Below, piece after piece: positions 8,464-17,957 of a DNA stretch of 64,000 nucleotides (position 1 is the stretch's first letter; the number at the start of each line of letters is the position of its first letter). The stretch lies in contig JAXHMJ010000005.1 of the NCBI GenBank assembly GCA_034521575.1, forward strand, positions 1,488,001 through 1,552,000. Direction: 5' to 3'. Both the position numbers and the translations under genes were made by a program. Under the pieces are notes generated by a model, which worked only from the letters and a program-made list of their open reading frames with translations, ran no database searches and was not told where the DNA came from. This DNA is from a candidate division KSB1 bacterium. GTDB lineage: Bacteria > Zhuqueibacterota > Zhuqueibacteria > Residuimicrobiales > Krinioviventaceae.

Positions 8464-10110
8464 TCAAAACTCATTATTCCGATCATAAACGAATTTCAGC
8501 ACCCAGGCATATTTGCAGGGACGCTTGTCCGGATCGTTGAGCATAGATTCCGGGATCTTGGCGGACAACGCCCAATGCTGCAGACCGGTATCCACCCAGT
8601 CCAGCGGCTGATCATGACCCAGCATATACACTTTGGTCTCCCATTTCATATTGGCATTCTGACAGATGAACGTATCGCTTTTCGGCCAGTCCAGGATGAT
8701 CGCATAGCCATAGGTACTGTCCTTGCTCATCGTATACCAAACCGGCTGCCCCAATTGGGTATTATCACACAAGGATTCATACGGCCGCGTCGCGTAAATG
8801 GCTTCACCGTTCACCTTCAACCAGTCACCCAATTCTTTCAAAAGATCTTGCTGAACCTGCGGAATCCGGCCGCTGCTCTCCGGATTGACGATGAGATTCA
8901 GATTACCGCCTTTGGCCACAATCCGGACCAGCATTTCAATCAACTCATCCGCTGTCAGATAATTCTGCAGTGAATCCATACGGTTATAGCCGTAGGATTC
9001 GCTCATGCTGCGATTCTCTTCCCAGGGATGATGCAGAGGAGTGACCACCTCGTCGGTTTCGCTGGTGTAAAAATCACCATAGTGCCGGCGGGTTTCCTGC
9101 CCCATTCGGTCATTGGCCACCACCGGTTTGTCCGCCTGATTGTAAAAATAGGCCACTATATCCGGGGTTCGATAATAAGCGGCCGGGCGCTGCCACTCAC
9201 CGTCAAACCAGAGGATATCCGGATCATAGTTGTCGATGAATCCCTTGGCCTGAGGTACGATATAATCATTAATAAAATGCTTGACCGGTATTTTGCCGGA
9301 CAAAAGACGATTGTGATAATCCGGATCAAAATCAACGTAAAACTCCCCCTCTGTTTCAGCGACCCCCGCGTTATCCGGCGCCATATTTTTTGACCACAGA
9401 CGCACTTTGAGTTCGCCGTTTTGATCCATGAGCGGATATTCGTATTCCTCAACAGAAAAGTAAGATCAACGATGTTGCGGTCCTGTGTTTTTACAGCGAC
9501 GAATTGCCCCCGCCGTCGAATCCCGGCCCGGGGACATGTTTACGGCATCGCGGTGCGTATAGGCACAATCCCAGAGACAATAGCCGTCATGATGTTTGCT
9601 GAACGGCACCAGATAGCGCGCTCCGGCTTGATTGCATAATTCGACGACCTTTGCGGCGTCAAAATGTTTCGCCGTGAACATCGGGATAAAATCATCGCGT
9701 TCAAAATCCGCACCCCAGGTTGTTTCATGATAATCCCGCAGGTTGGTGTACATATGATGCAGATACCAGTCCGGGTAGCGGGCGCGGCTCCAGCCTTTTT
9801 CGCCGTACCCGGCAACGGAATAAAGCCCCCAGTCAAAAAAGATTCCCAATTTAGCATCGATATACCAGTCCGGTGTTGGATGTGTTGCCAGCGAAGGGAG
9901 CTCTGCCTGATAATCACCACTGTTATTGGCCTGTTCAAGCTCCTGCATGTCCCGCCGCGCTTTATTTATCACATCCCGGGAAAAACATTGCCGCAATTCC
10001 TGAACAGAGTATTTGTAGTCAAAGGGTTGAAAATGTTCCGGACGCTGCTGAGCGCTGACCAGCACACTGATAAAAATAAAAAGCATGACAAACTTCATCA
10101 TTGACCTCAC
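8464..10110 (-). pseudogene. GH29 alpha-L-fucosidase, secreted, locally frame-broken
   Basis: The gene reads right to left from the ATG at 10110 (signal peptide 'MKFVMLFIFISVLVSAQ' from the inner Met). Family landmarks in order: 'WYIDAKLGIFFDWGLYSV', 'WSRARYPDWY', 'FTAKHFDAAKVVELCNQAGARYLV', 'SKHHDGYCLWD', then 'SVEEYEYPLM' and 'DILWFDGEW', which carries the expected nucleophilic Asp, then 'GGNLNLIVNPESSG'. The protein should release terminal fucose. A TGA at 9466-9468 interrupts it, but both halves are in the same frame. The segment between (about 9457-9500) makes sense only one frame over, so two compensating indels flank it. Total length (about 548 residues) is normal for GH29. The opposite strand carries the nitrilase promoter. 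Confidence 0.88.
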
Positions 10111-10455
10111 ACAAGTTGTTAAATATTACAAGAGTATCTGAATAAACCTGCTTTTTATTTTTAACATTCAGATGGTTTGCTCATAATAATACCATTTTTT
10201 AAAAATAAAAAATATAGTTCTAGTATGCAAACATTTTATAACATTTCAAGATTCATAAATCTCAGTCGTATTAACTTTCTATTCAGTTATGTTCCCAATC
10301 GAGGAAAAAACATTTTATTCATTTATTGAAATATAATTTGGAATACGGTACCAGGTAGCAATCCAAATTGTAAATTAATCTTGTTTTCAATAAAGTTTAT
10401 GATTATGTTAATGCCAATTGTTGAATTGTTAAATTAATTTTCCGGACCTGAACCC
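10111..10455. other. AT-rich divergent promoter region
   Basis: This 345-bp stretch separates the leftward fucosidase from the rightward nitrilase-like gene and should hold both promoters. It is very rich in A and T. An 8-bp dyad AATTTGGA (10335-10342) / TCCAAATT (10362-10369) with a 19-base spacer could be a regulator site, but nothing else supports that. No gene was seen. Confidence 0.4.
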
Positions 10456-11199
10456 ATGATCCTTGCAGCCGCCCAGACACAACCTGTTGCAGGCGACGTC
10501 CCTGCCAATGTGGATGAACATTGCCGATTGATCCGATCTGCAGCAGAACACAAAGCTGATCTTATTGTGTTTCCCGAACTGTCGCTCTCGGGATACGGGC
10601 AAGAATCCGCGTCCGCCTGGGCATTCACGCCGGAGGATTCCCGGCTGCAGGTGTTGCAGAAATTGTCTGCAAAACATAAAATCATTGTAATTGCCGGCGC
10701 CCCTATCCGAATGGATGCGGGACTGTATATTGGTTCATTCATCCTGTATCCGGACGGATCTCAATCGATCTATACCAAACAGTTTTTACATTCACACGAA
10801 AACCGGTTTTTTGAAGCATCCTTTTCATACAATCCGGTCATTTCTCTGGGACAAGAGCAATGTTCGTTGGCCATTTGCCTGGATATCGATCAGCCGCAGC
10901 ATGTCGAAAACGCACACCGGGCCGGCAGCAGCCTGTATATCCCCAGTCTTTTTTTCACTGCAGACGCAATGTCTGATGCTTACAACACTCTGAAACATGC
11001 CGCTGCAAAGTACTCTATGAATATTCTGACATCCAATTACAGCGGAGACGTCTGGGGACAGCAGGCAGGCGGTAAAAGCGCCTTTTGGAACAAAAACGGT
11101 GAACGAGTTGCCGACCTCGGCGAAACGGATGCAGGTTTATTATTGATCGATGATACCGTAGAGAGATGGAATGGAAAAACAATCGTTGACCCGAAATAA
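10456..11199 (+). CDS. Carbon-nitrogen hydrolase (nitrilase superfamily amidase)
   Basis: A 247-residue cytoplasmic protein with the nitrilase fold, which hydrolyses non-peptide C-N bonds such as amides. The catalytic triad is present: Glu in 'VFPELSLSGYG' (about residue 42), Lys in 'IYTKQFLH' (about 110) and Cys in 'LAICLDIDQP' (about 139). The following 'GSSLYIPSLFF' and 'ILTSNYSG' blocks also fit. Length is typical of stand-alone nitrilase-type amidases. There is no strong Shine-Dalgarno before the ATG, but the frame opens with the conserved 'ILAAAQTQP' strand. Neighbours do not reveal the substrate. Confidence 0.88.
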   Translation: MILAAAQTQPVAGDVPANVDEHCRLIRSAAEHKADLIVFPELSLSGYGQESASAWAFTPEDSRLQVLQKLSAKHKIIVIAGAPIRMDAGLYIGSFILYPDGSQSIYTKQFLHSHENRFFEASFSYNPVISLGQEQCSLAICLDIDQPQHVENAHRAGSSLYIPSLFFTADAMSDAYNTLKHAAAKYSMNILTSNYSGDVWGQQAGGKSAFWNKNGERVADLGETDAGLLLIDDTVERWNGKTIVDPK

Positions 11200-11443
11200 A
11201 AACACGCTTATGAATAAATCCATCATTCCGGAACCTCCGGATGCAAACTGTTTTAATCACACACCTGTATTTTTGAATTTTCCGGCATCTCATCGGTCCA
11301 TCGGAACATGTTTAGACCTGTATGCAATAATTATCGTGACCAGCTAAAAACTTGGCCAATGGGGTGAAAAACTTGTTGAATCAAGCCAGAGTTACCTACT
11401 CAGCGCCGAATCCTAAAACAAGGTCTCAAGAAGGCTATACTAC

Positions 11444-12178
11444 ATGCAGGCTCTGATCGAATATCTAACGCGCATTCTACCGGGAATGCTGCTCATTGTT
11501 CTCACTTTTATCTTGCTAAAGCCCGGACCGTACCTGCGGATTGTATATTACGTGTTCATATTTGTTTTCCTGCGGATAGCCCTGACCCCGCTCGGACTCT
11601 GGCAATTGGGAGAGACCCATGGTCTCCTCTGGATCCGATTGAGTTCCAATCCGGTTTTTCTCATCCTGTTTGGCTTGAGCAGTCTCATTATTACGACCGG
11701 TCTCTGGCTGTTTGACCGCGAAAACCGCAACACTCTGATTTGGATGCGCGGTAAAGCGCTGCCGGGACTAATTTCCGGAACTGCCGGATGCGCTCTGGTT
11801 GTTTTGCCGTTTATTAGTCTGTACCCCGGCATTCCCCTTGCCGAACGCGGCGGAGCGGTTGGCTCTGAACTGCTGCTGCCCCTATTGGTTTTTGCCCTGC
11901 TGGGCAATCTGTTTGAAGAAACCCTGTTTCGGGGTTATGTGCTCGGATTTCTGAGCAAAACCCGCAATTTGACGGTAGCGGGCATAGTCTCGGGAGTTGT
12001 TTTTGCGCTCTGCCATAGTTTTCTCGCCACCACCGTCACCGATATCGGTATACCGCTGCTGCTGTTCACACTATGGGAGGGTGTGATTGCCGGACTTGTC
12101 GGAGCCCGACACGGTATTTTACCCGCTGCTCTGACGCACGGCGGGGCGATTTTCATGTTGAGTTCGGGATTGATTTAG
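11444..12178 (+). CDS. CPBP-family intramembrane metalloprotease
   Basis: A 244-residue polytopic membrane protein with about eight hydrophobic segments. The ABI/CPBP signature is clear near the C-terminal half: 'NLFEETLFRGYVLGFL' (EExxxR, about residues 156-171) and 'VFALCHSFLATTV' (conserved His, about 192). These residues coordinate the metal in Rce1-type proteases. Members process peptides or take part in bacteriocin self-immunity. No peptide gene was found next to it. The 244-bp gap before it shows nothing recognisable. Confidence 0.85.
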   Translation: MQALIEYLTRILPGMLLIVLTFILLKPGPYLRIVYYVFIFVFLRIALTPLGLWQLGETHGLLWIRLSSNPVFLILFGLSSLIITTGLWLFDRENRNTLIWMRGKALPGLISGTAGCALVVLPFISLYPGIPLAERGGAVGSELLLPLLVFALLGNLFEETLFRGYVLGFLSKTRNLTVAGIVSGVVFALCHSFLATTVTDIGIPLLLFTLWEGVIAGLVGARHGILPAALTHGGAIFMLSSGLI

Positions 12179-12331
12179 ATGTTTTAACTCACCTGATGGG
12201 GGTAATTTTTTGCAAACAGTCACTCAAATTTGCTGTTGAACCATGTTGCATATCCGAAATATTTTTCTTAATTTGCTGATGACCCGATGCATGGGTACAA
12301 CCGCTTAAGGTTAACAGTGAAGGACAAGAGT

Positions 12332-14506
12332 ATGAAATTCTCAACTGTAGTTTTTTCCGCCCTCTTTTTTTTTACTACTCTGTGTGCAGAAAATTTAACT
12401 CAATATGTTGATCCCTTTCTGGGTGTGGATGGCGGCGGCAACGTACTGCCGGGACCCTGCCTCCCCTTTGGGATGATCCGGGTAGGGCCGGATGTCAAAC
12501 CGCCGCAACGCACAACCGGTTATCATTCCAATCAGCCCATTGACGGGTTCACCCAGAACCATGTCAGCGGCACCGGCGGCGGCGGACGTTACGGCAACTT
12601 TATGATGATTCCGCAAACCGGAGAGGTCCGGGTCAGCAATTACTCCTCGGATAAATCAGATGAAACGGCAGCGGCCGGCTATTACAGCGTTCATCTAAAG
12701 CGATGGGATGTGACCGCGGAACTCACCTGCAGTGAACGCACCGCATTTCACCGCTACTCTTTCCCCCAAAACGACCAGTCGCATATACTGCTTGATCTCT
12801 CTCGCGTCATTGATCGGCACCGCGGACGACTGGATGACGGCAAGTGCATTGATGCGTTTGCCGAGGTCGTGTCTGACACTGAAATCAGAGGATACGGAGT
12901 TTTTATCGGCGGCTGGGGACATGCAGCGCCTTACAAAGTATTCTTTCATGCACGCTTTGATCGTCCGTTCCGGGATTATGAGTTCTGGCAGGATGATGAG
13001 ATTCTTCCGGATGCTGAGCATGTCCGCAATGACGTGTGCGGATTTATCGGCCATTTTTCCACACTCCGGGATTCGGACATAGAGGTTCAGATCAGTATTT
13101 CCTATAAACATCAAAAAAACGCCACACGCTTTCTGAATCAAACCCGAAACCGCAGCTTTGAGCAGCAAAAACAAAAGGCAGACAAGATATGGAATGACTG
13201 GCTGCAGCGCGTCAAGGTCAACGGCGGCACGCGTGACCAGCGTATTCTGTTTTACACCGGATTTTACCGCTGTCTGGTCATGCCCACGGATATCACCGGC
13301 GACAATCCTGAATGGCACAGCGATAAACCCGCGTACTGGGATTATTACTGCTTCTGGGATACGTTCCGCACCCTGCACCCGTTTCTCACCCTGGTGGCGC
13401 CCGACCGCCAGCGGGATATGGTCATCAGTCTGATTGATATTTACACACACAAAGGCTGGCTGCCGGATGCCTGGATTACCGGACAGTTCGCATTCAAGCA
13501 GGGCGGCACCAATGCCGATGTGGTCATTGCCGACGCGCTGGCCAAAGGGCTGACCGGGATCGATTATGAAACCGCCTATAAAGGCATGACTAAAAATCTC
13601 AAAGCGCATTCAGACCAGCCGCGAAAATATGGACGGCATCCCGAATACTTGAAATACGGTTATTGCCCATCGCATGTCATGAGCGGCTCGTCCTATACCC
13701 TGGAATACGCCTATAATGATTTCTGCGTCGCTCAGGTTGCCAAAGCACTCGGAAACATGCAGGATTATGAAAAATATATCGACATGTCAATGAACTGTTA
13801 CAATCTGTTCAATAACGAGACCAAATATTTCTGGGCCAGGGACACCAACAATGTATGGGCGCCGGATTTTTCGCCGACACATCACGGCGATCCCTGGTGG
13901 GAAGGTCCCTATTTTTACGAAGGCACGCCGGCACATTACGCCACATACGTGCCGCACGATGTTCAGGGCCTGATTAACCGCCACGGCGGTAAAGCCCGGT
14001 TTGTGGATTTTCTCGACAACCTGTTTGAAAAAGGCTATTACACACACGTAAACGAACCGGATATCATGACCCCGTTTTTGTACATCTATGCCGGCGCACC
14101 GTACCGCACTGCAGAACGCACCCGTTTTATCCTGCAGACCGAATATGAGGTCTCCAGAACCGGCCTGCCCGGTAACGATGATTCCGGCTGTATGTCCTCC
14201 TGGTATCTATTTGCGGCCATGGGCTTTTACCCCAATGCCGGACAGGATATTTATTTTATCACCTCTCCCCTGTTCGAGCAAACGCAAATTGATCTGCAGA
14301 ACGGCGAGCGCCTGACCATCACAGCAGAAAATCTGTCCGATGTCAATATCTATATCCAGTCTGCAACCCTGAACGGAAAACCCTGGAACAAGGCGTGGTT
14401 TCAGCACAAAGATATTATAGACGGCGCTGAACTGGTATTGCGGATGGGGCCCGAACCCTCAGATTGGGGGCAAAAATACACACCCCCCTCTATTTCAAAA
14501 CCATAG
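12332..14506 (+). CDS. GH92 family alpha-mannosidase, secreted, full length
   Basis: The start is placed at the ATG at 12332, which begins a signal peptide (MKFSTVVFSALFFFTTLCA); an ATG at 12287 in the same frame would add a charged extension before it. The mature protein starts with the GH92 hallmark 'YVDPFLGVDGGGNVLPGPCLPFGM' region (about 27-49), then 'GFTQNHVSGTGGGGRYGN'. In the catalytic domain are 'YCFWDTFRTLHPF', 'SYTLEYAYNDF' with the general-acid Glu, and 'GNDDSGCMSSW' with the Asp pair proposed as general base. At about 724 residues it is complete. It shares ancestry with the partial GH92 at the left edge but differs at the base motif, so the two may act on different linkages. Confidence 0.95.
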   Translation: MKFSTVVFSALFFFTTLCAENLTQYVDPFLGVDGGGNVLPGPCLPFGMIRVGPDVKPPQRTTGYHSNQPIDGFTQNHVSGTGGGGRYGNFMMIPQTGEVRVSNYSSDKSDETAAAGYYSVHLKRWDVTAELTCSERTAFHRYSFPQNDQSHILLDLSRVIDRHRGRLDDGKCIDAFAEVVSDTEIRGYGVFIGGWGHAAPYKVFFHARFDRPFRDYEFWQDDEILPDAEHVRNDVCGFIGHFSTLRDSDIEVQISISYKHQKNATRFLNQTRNRSFEQQKQKADKIWNDWLQRVKVNGGTRDQRILFYTGFYRCLVMPTDITGDNPEWHSDKPAYWDYYCFWDTFRTLHPFLTLVAPDRQRDMVISLIDIYTHKGWLPDAWITGQFAFKQGGTNADVVIADALAKGLTGIDYETAYKGMTKNLKAHSDQPRKYGRHPEYLKYGYCPSHVMSGSSYTLEYAYNDFCVAQVAKALGNMQDYEKYIDMSMNCYNLFNNETKYFWARDTNNVWAPDFSPTHHGDPWWEGPYFYEGTPAHYATYVPHDVQGLINRHGGKARFVDFLDNLFEKGYYTHVNEPDIMTPFLYIYAGAPYRTAERTRFILQTEYEVSRTGLPGNDDSGCMSSWYLFAAMGFYPNAGQDIYFITSPLFEQTQIDLQNGERLTITAENLSDVNIYIQSATLNGKPWNKAWFQHKDIIDGAELVLRMGPEPSDWGQKYTPPSISKP

Positions 14507-14572
14507 GCTAATTTCGGTCTTTACGGTAATCAGCCATAAATTCATGTCAATTTTTTATCATTTATACAGTAC

Positions 14573-14606
14573 AAAAGCCGGCACTTTTAACATGCCGGCT
14601 TTTCAG
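14573..14606 (+). terminator. Rho-independent terminator after GH92
   Basis: An 11-bp perfect stem AAAAGCCGGCA (14573-14583) / TGCCGGCTTTT (14593-14603) with a 9-base loop and a terminal T run, 66 bp past the GH92 stop. The A/T flanks make it function in both directions. Confidence 0.85.
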
Positions 14607-14803
14607 ATTACCGGCTAATTAATGTATTTTTTACAGGCTTGGTCCAGGAAGTACTGTTACTCTTATTACTTGAACTTGGATTGTTAAAATTGATTCATAT
14701 TATTGTTATTATCTGATACCGTTTTAGGAATGTCCTGTATTTCAGATAAAAAAATAAAGAGCAGACTATCTAAACATATCTTGTTATACGAAAGAAGGTT
14801 GTT

Positions 14804-16090
14804 ATGATAAAAGTGCTAATTTTATCGAGCCTGATCTTTTTATTACACTGTTCAAAAGATACTCTCTCTCCAGATTATCCTGTCACTGGAGATTCTGCTT
14901 ATAATCTAATCGGGAAAGGTGGCTATTCCGTCGGCAAAGAAATCATAGAAACCTCAGACGGCGGATTTCTGATTGTGGGAACGACCAATACCATGGGGGC
15001 GAGGGCTCAAGATATTTATCTGGTCAAACTGGATCAGACCGGACACATTCAATGGCAAAACACCTATGGAGACGGTGGAAATGACCACGGCCATTCTGTT
15101 TTTCAGTGCTCGGATAACAACTATATCGTATGCGGCAAAATAGTTCAAAACGGAACCGACCGGGCCGCAATTATCAAAGTAGCGCCGGGCGGAGACATTT
15201 TATGGCAAAAAATCATCGATATGGCGCAAAAAGTATATCGATCAGTAGAATTGACAAGTGTTTCCACAGCTTATTCAATCATTCAAGATCATAACAATGA
15301 CTATGTCATAACAGGATACGCAATCGTTGCCGATACATCTTCCGAGTCGGACAACGAGACAAAACACACATTATTTATCAAAATGGATGATCAGGGCGAG
15401 TCAATCGAATATAGAACCTTTGGAGAACAAAACATTCAATACATGGATCCGGAATATTGTCGGGGATTCGACATTGAACAAACGCTCGACGGAGGATATG
15501 TCATCACTGGATTTTCAAGTCAGGGATTGCGAGGCCCCACTTCCATGCTGTGGAAATTGACACCAAACGGCACACTCGAATGGGAAAGAGAACTCGTGTA
15601 TTGGCATACCGGAATCAAGGTTATTCCATTGCAAAACGGAAATTATGCTGTATGTGATTATGTAGATTGTGAAGGAGCACTCTATAATGTTTCTCTGATC
15701 ATAACTAATTATCAGGGATACATACAAATCAGAAAATCTGTAATTCTCGACCAGGAAAAAACCCGCCCGCTGAGTTGCACATTCTGTAAGACCTCCGACA
15801 ACCACTTTGTGTTTGCCGGTGAAATTGGATTCAAAGACAGCAATAAATCTTCAATGTATCTGCTGAAAACAGACCTGAACGGCAACGTAAAAACTAAAGT
15901 CTGGGGCAATAACTTTAGAAACGGCATGTTTTCCATTATTGAAACATCCGATCAGCGATTGGCCATGACCGGTTATGTTGTAAACGAGAAAAGAAGCTAC
16001 AAGAATCCGATTTATTATCACGTAAAAAATCCAAAATGCAAACTGCAATTTCTCAAAACCACACTGGATAGTGAAATAGCAGCAAAATAA
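14804..16090 (+). CDS. Lipoprotein with beta-propeller-like repeats, unknown function
   Basis: A 428-residue lipoprotein: the N terminus has a lipobox 'FLLHCS' (Cys at about residue 16). The body consists of roughly seven repeats of about 50-60 residues, each with a core like 'TSDGGFLIVGTTN', 'CSDNNYIVCGKI', 'HNNDYVITGYA', 'TLDGGYVITGFSS', 'LQNGNYAVCDY', 'TSDNHFVFAGE' and 'TSDQRLAMTGY', followed by 'IYLVKLDQTGHIQW'-type strands. This pattern is common in surface proteins of FCB bacteria and predicts a beta-propeller. No catalytic motif is seen. It stands alone between terminators and a convergent gene. Confidence 0.75.
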   Translation: MIKVLILSSLIFLLHCSKDTLSPDYPVTGDSAYNLIGKGGYSVGKEIIETSDGGFLIVGTTNTMGARAQDIYLVKLDQTGHIQWQNTYGDGGNDHGHSVFQCSDNNYIVCGKIVQNGTDRAAIIKVAPGGDILWQKIIDMAQKVYRSVELTSVSTAYSIIQDHNNDYVITGYAIVADTSSESDNETKHTLFIKMDDQGESIEYRTFGEQNIQYMDPEYCRGFDIEQTLDGGYVITGFSSQGLRGPTSMLWKLTPNGTLEWERELVYWHTGIKVIPLQNGNYAVCDYVDCEGALYNVSLIITNYQGYIQIRKSVILDQEKTRPLSCTFCKTSDNHFVFAGEIGFKDSNKSSMYLLKTDLNGNVKTKVWGNNFRNGMFSIIETSDQRLAMTGYVVNEKRSYKNPIYYHVKNPKCKLQFLKTTLDSEIAAK

Positions 16091-16112
16091 AAAAACATAA
16101 GCACTGTTTCAT

Positions 16113-16802
16113 TTAATGCCGGATTTGTATCGTCTGCATCACCGAATCCACAACAGCCGTCCACATGCGATAGCCGTTGGCATTCAGATGCAGTCCGTCT
16201 GCAATAAACAGGCTGTCGGCCGGCGGGGTTCCGGTTTTCAGCATCGGCGCGGCGGTATCCGCATAATAAAGCAGGGGATCCGATTGACACATGGCGAGGA
16301 TTTTTTCATTGACCTGTTGTTCTTCCTCCCAAATCCCCCAACGGCTGGGACAGGGTTTGATGGGAATATAGACCAGCGGCGTGCCGGGAAACTGATTTTG
16401 AACAATCATCCAGAATTGATTAAAATCCTCAATGACCTGTTCAGCCGGTTTGTTTCCGGCCACGTCGTTGCCGCCGCAGTAAAATACAATAACTTCGGGA
16501 GCCCCGTATTTCAGCAGGATGTCCTGTTTGTAATACAGCAAATCCGAAATATGCGCGCCGCCGAATCCGCGGTTCATCACCGGCAGCTGCGGAAACCACT
16601 CGGCCGTCATCCACATGCGGATACTGGAACTGCCCAAAAACAGGATATGATCATCCGGGATTGCATTTTTGCGGTCCCAACTGCGGAACTCTTTAATTTC
16701 GTTCAAATAGCGTTCAGGGTCCGGGTCATCGACACCGTACAGTATCCCGCAAAACGTAACAGCAACCATAAAAACCAGAATTAAATACCGAATATGCATC
16801 AC
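16113..16802 (-). CDS. Secreted SGNH/GDSL-family hydrolase
   Basis: A 229-residue protein with a signal peptide (MMHIRYLILVFMVAVTFCG). SGNH blocks in order: 'ILFLGSSSIRMW' with the Ser nucleophile (about residue 58), 'NRGFGGAHISD' (Gly), 'VFYCGGNDVAGN' (Asn) and 'FIADGLHLNANGY' with the Asp-His pair near the C terminus. Relatives are esterases, including acetyl esterases acting on decorated polysaccharides. It converges with the lipoprotein gene (22 bp apart). Specificity is unknown. Confidence 0.88.
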   Translation of the reverse strand: MMHIRYLILVFMVAVTFCGILYGVDDPDPERYLNEIKEFRSWDRKNAIPDDHILFLGSSSIRMWMTAEWFPQLPVMNRGFGGAHISDLLYYKQDILLKYGAPEVIVFYCGGNDVAGNKPAEQVIEDFNQFWMIVQNQFPGTPLVYIPIKPCPSRWGIWEEEQQVNEKILAMCQSDPLLYYADTAAPMLKTGTPPADSLFIADGLHLNANGYRMWTAVVDSVMQTIQIRH

Positions 16803-16883
16803 AGCCTCCGTTCATTTGTCTTTTTATATTTAGCAGTTCGCAGGAAAAATAGTCAAAAAAAAGAAAATGATCAACACCGAAAC

Positions 16884-17354
16884 TCAGAAAGATTTTTTCG
16901 CCAGCCGTTTATGCCAGTCATTGACTTTGAGTAAGGCGGCAGAACCATACCAAGTATACAGATCCATGATTAAACGTCCAGCCTGAATCGCCGGATCGGT
17001 TTGCGTCAGTTCGCGTGTCTCCGCGATGGTCGCGACATTAAACACATAAATTCCCCTGATCTCCGAGTCATCAAGAAAAGGTCCCGCTAATACCAGTTTG
17101 CCCTCTTCCGCCAGACGATGGATATTATCCAGATGGGCACGTTGCAACTTTGCCGCCTGAAGAGAGTCCTGACTTCGATTCGGACCGGCTTTGAGAAACG
17201 CCATAACATATTGTTTCATACCATAATCGTCCGCGCCCAGTTTTTCCGCAAGCTCAGCATTATAAACAGATGCAGAATCAGAAGATTCGGATGAATATGC
17301 CGCACCTGATAGAATTATGAGAAATACGACCATTAACAAGATTTGAAGTTTCAT
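16884..17354 (-). CDS. Secreted YCII-domain protein
   Basis: The start is set at the ATG at 17354, which has AAAGGA 7-8 bp upstream and opens a signal peptide (MKLQILLMVVFLIILSGAAY); a longer frame to 17411 lacks support. The mature part matches the YCII-related domain: 'YVMAFLKAGPNRSQD', 'AHLDNIHRLAEEGKLVLAGPF' and 'IRGIYVFN', a dimeric alpha+beta barrel with a conserved His. Most YCII proteins are cytoplasmic and poorly understood; export of this one is unusual. Confidence 0.75.
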   Translation of the reverse strand: MKLQILLMVVFLIILSGAAYSSESSDSASVYNAELAEKLGADDYGMKQYVMAFLKAGPNRSQDSLQAAKLQRAHLDNIHRLAEEGKLVLAGPFLDDSEIRGIYVFNVATIAETRELTQTDPAIQAGRLIMDLYTWYGSAALLKVNDWHKRLAKKSF

Positions 17355-17448
17355 ATTTTTTCCTTTCCCGGCAATATATTCTATGGAATTTACGCTTGCA
17401 TCATTTGTCAAAATTGAGTAATTTTACAACTTTATAAAGGACAAGACA

Positions 17449-17826
17449 ATGAATATTTTCCAAAACAGTGGAATTTTGTTTTTATTCCTGCTTTTTATTG
17501 TATTAACCGGCATCGGGTTGAACCGCTCCGGCTTTGCATACGGGTCTCTGGTCCTGACACTGCACAAACTCTTATCATTGGCTGTGCTCGTTATATATTT
17601 CAGACATTTATATCTGTTAAACCGGACAGAGTCTTTGAGTGGCGGACTGGTTGTTTTAGCTGCCATAACGGTTCTTTTCTTCATTGGCGCCATGATTACC
17701 GGCGGATTGGTCAGCACAGAAAAATACTCCACCCGTTTGCTGCTCATCCTGCATCGATTGCTTTCGATTTTAACCATTCTGGGAATCGGGCTCACCCGAG
17801 TGCTATTAAAATATCGTATTGATTAA
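17449..17826 (+). CDS. Small four-helix membrane protein
   Basis: A 125-residue, strongly hydrophobic protein with four predicted membrane helices (about 5-24, 30-50, 60-85 and 95-118). Histidines fall inside or next to the helices ('LHKLLSLAVL', 'YFRHLYLL', 'LLILHRLLSIL'), a layout reminiscent of haem-binding four-helix proteins, but no family could be assigned. An AAAGGA lies 8 bp before the ATG. It diverges from the YCII gene. Confidence 0.6.
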   Translation: MNIFQNSGILFLFLLFIVLTGIGLNRSGFAYGSLVLTLHKLLSLAVLVIYFRHLYLLNRTESLSGGLVVLAAITVLFFIGAMITGGLVSTEKYSTRLLLILHRLLSILTILGIGLTRVLLKYRID

Positions 17827-17920
17827 GCTCAAATGCAGCGCAAATGATTCATATTAGAGCAATATAGCCCGGGAAGAGTTAAAAAAACAAAACCACTTGC
17901 ATGCACACATTCCCCTGACT

Positions 17921-17949
17921 AAAAAGCCGGCATTTTTCAACACCGGCTT
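17921..17949 (-). terminator. Terminator of the acyl-CoA ligase gene
   Basis: Read on the minus strand: AAGCCGG (17949-17943), a 12-base loop, CCGGCTT (17930-17924), then further T residues (17923-17921). It begins 9 bp after the stop of the leftward acyl-CoA ligase. Confidence 0.75.
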
Positions 17950-17957
17950 GGTTCCTG

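Noticed and set aside
9466-9468. In-frame TGA inside the GH29 gene, considered as selenocysteine or other stop recoding.
   Set aside because: The 40-odd bases around it make good protein only in another frame, so two flanking indels explain the stop; no hairpin of SECIS type was seen.
12695-13609. Long open frame on the minus strand opposite the GH92 gene.
   Set aside because: It is the mirror of a strongly supported GH92 coding frame, has no family motifs and no ribosome site.
16116-16784. 222-codon frame on the plus strand opposite the SGNH hydrolase, and a similar 229-codon frame at 53491-54180 opposite purC.
   Set aside because: Both are antisense shadows of genes with clear catalytic motifs.
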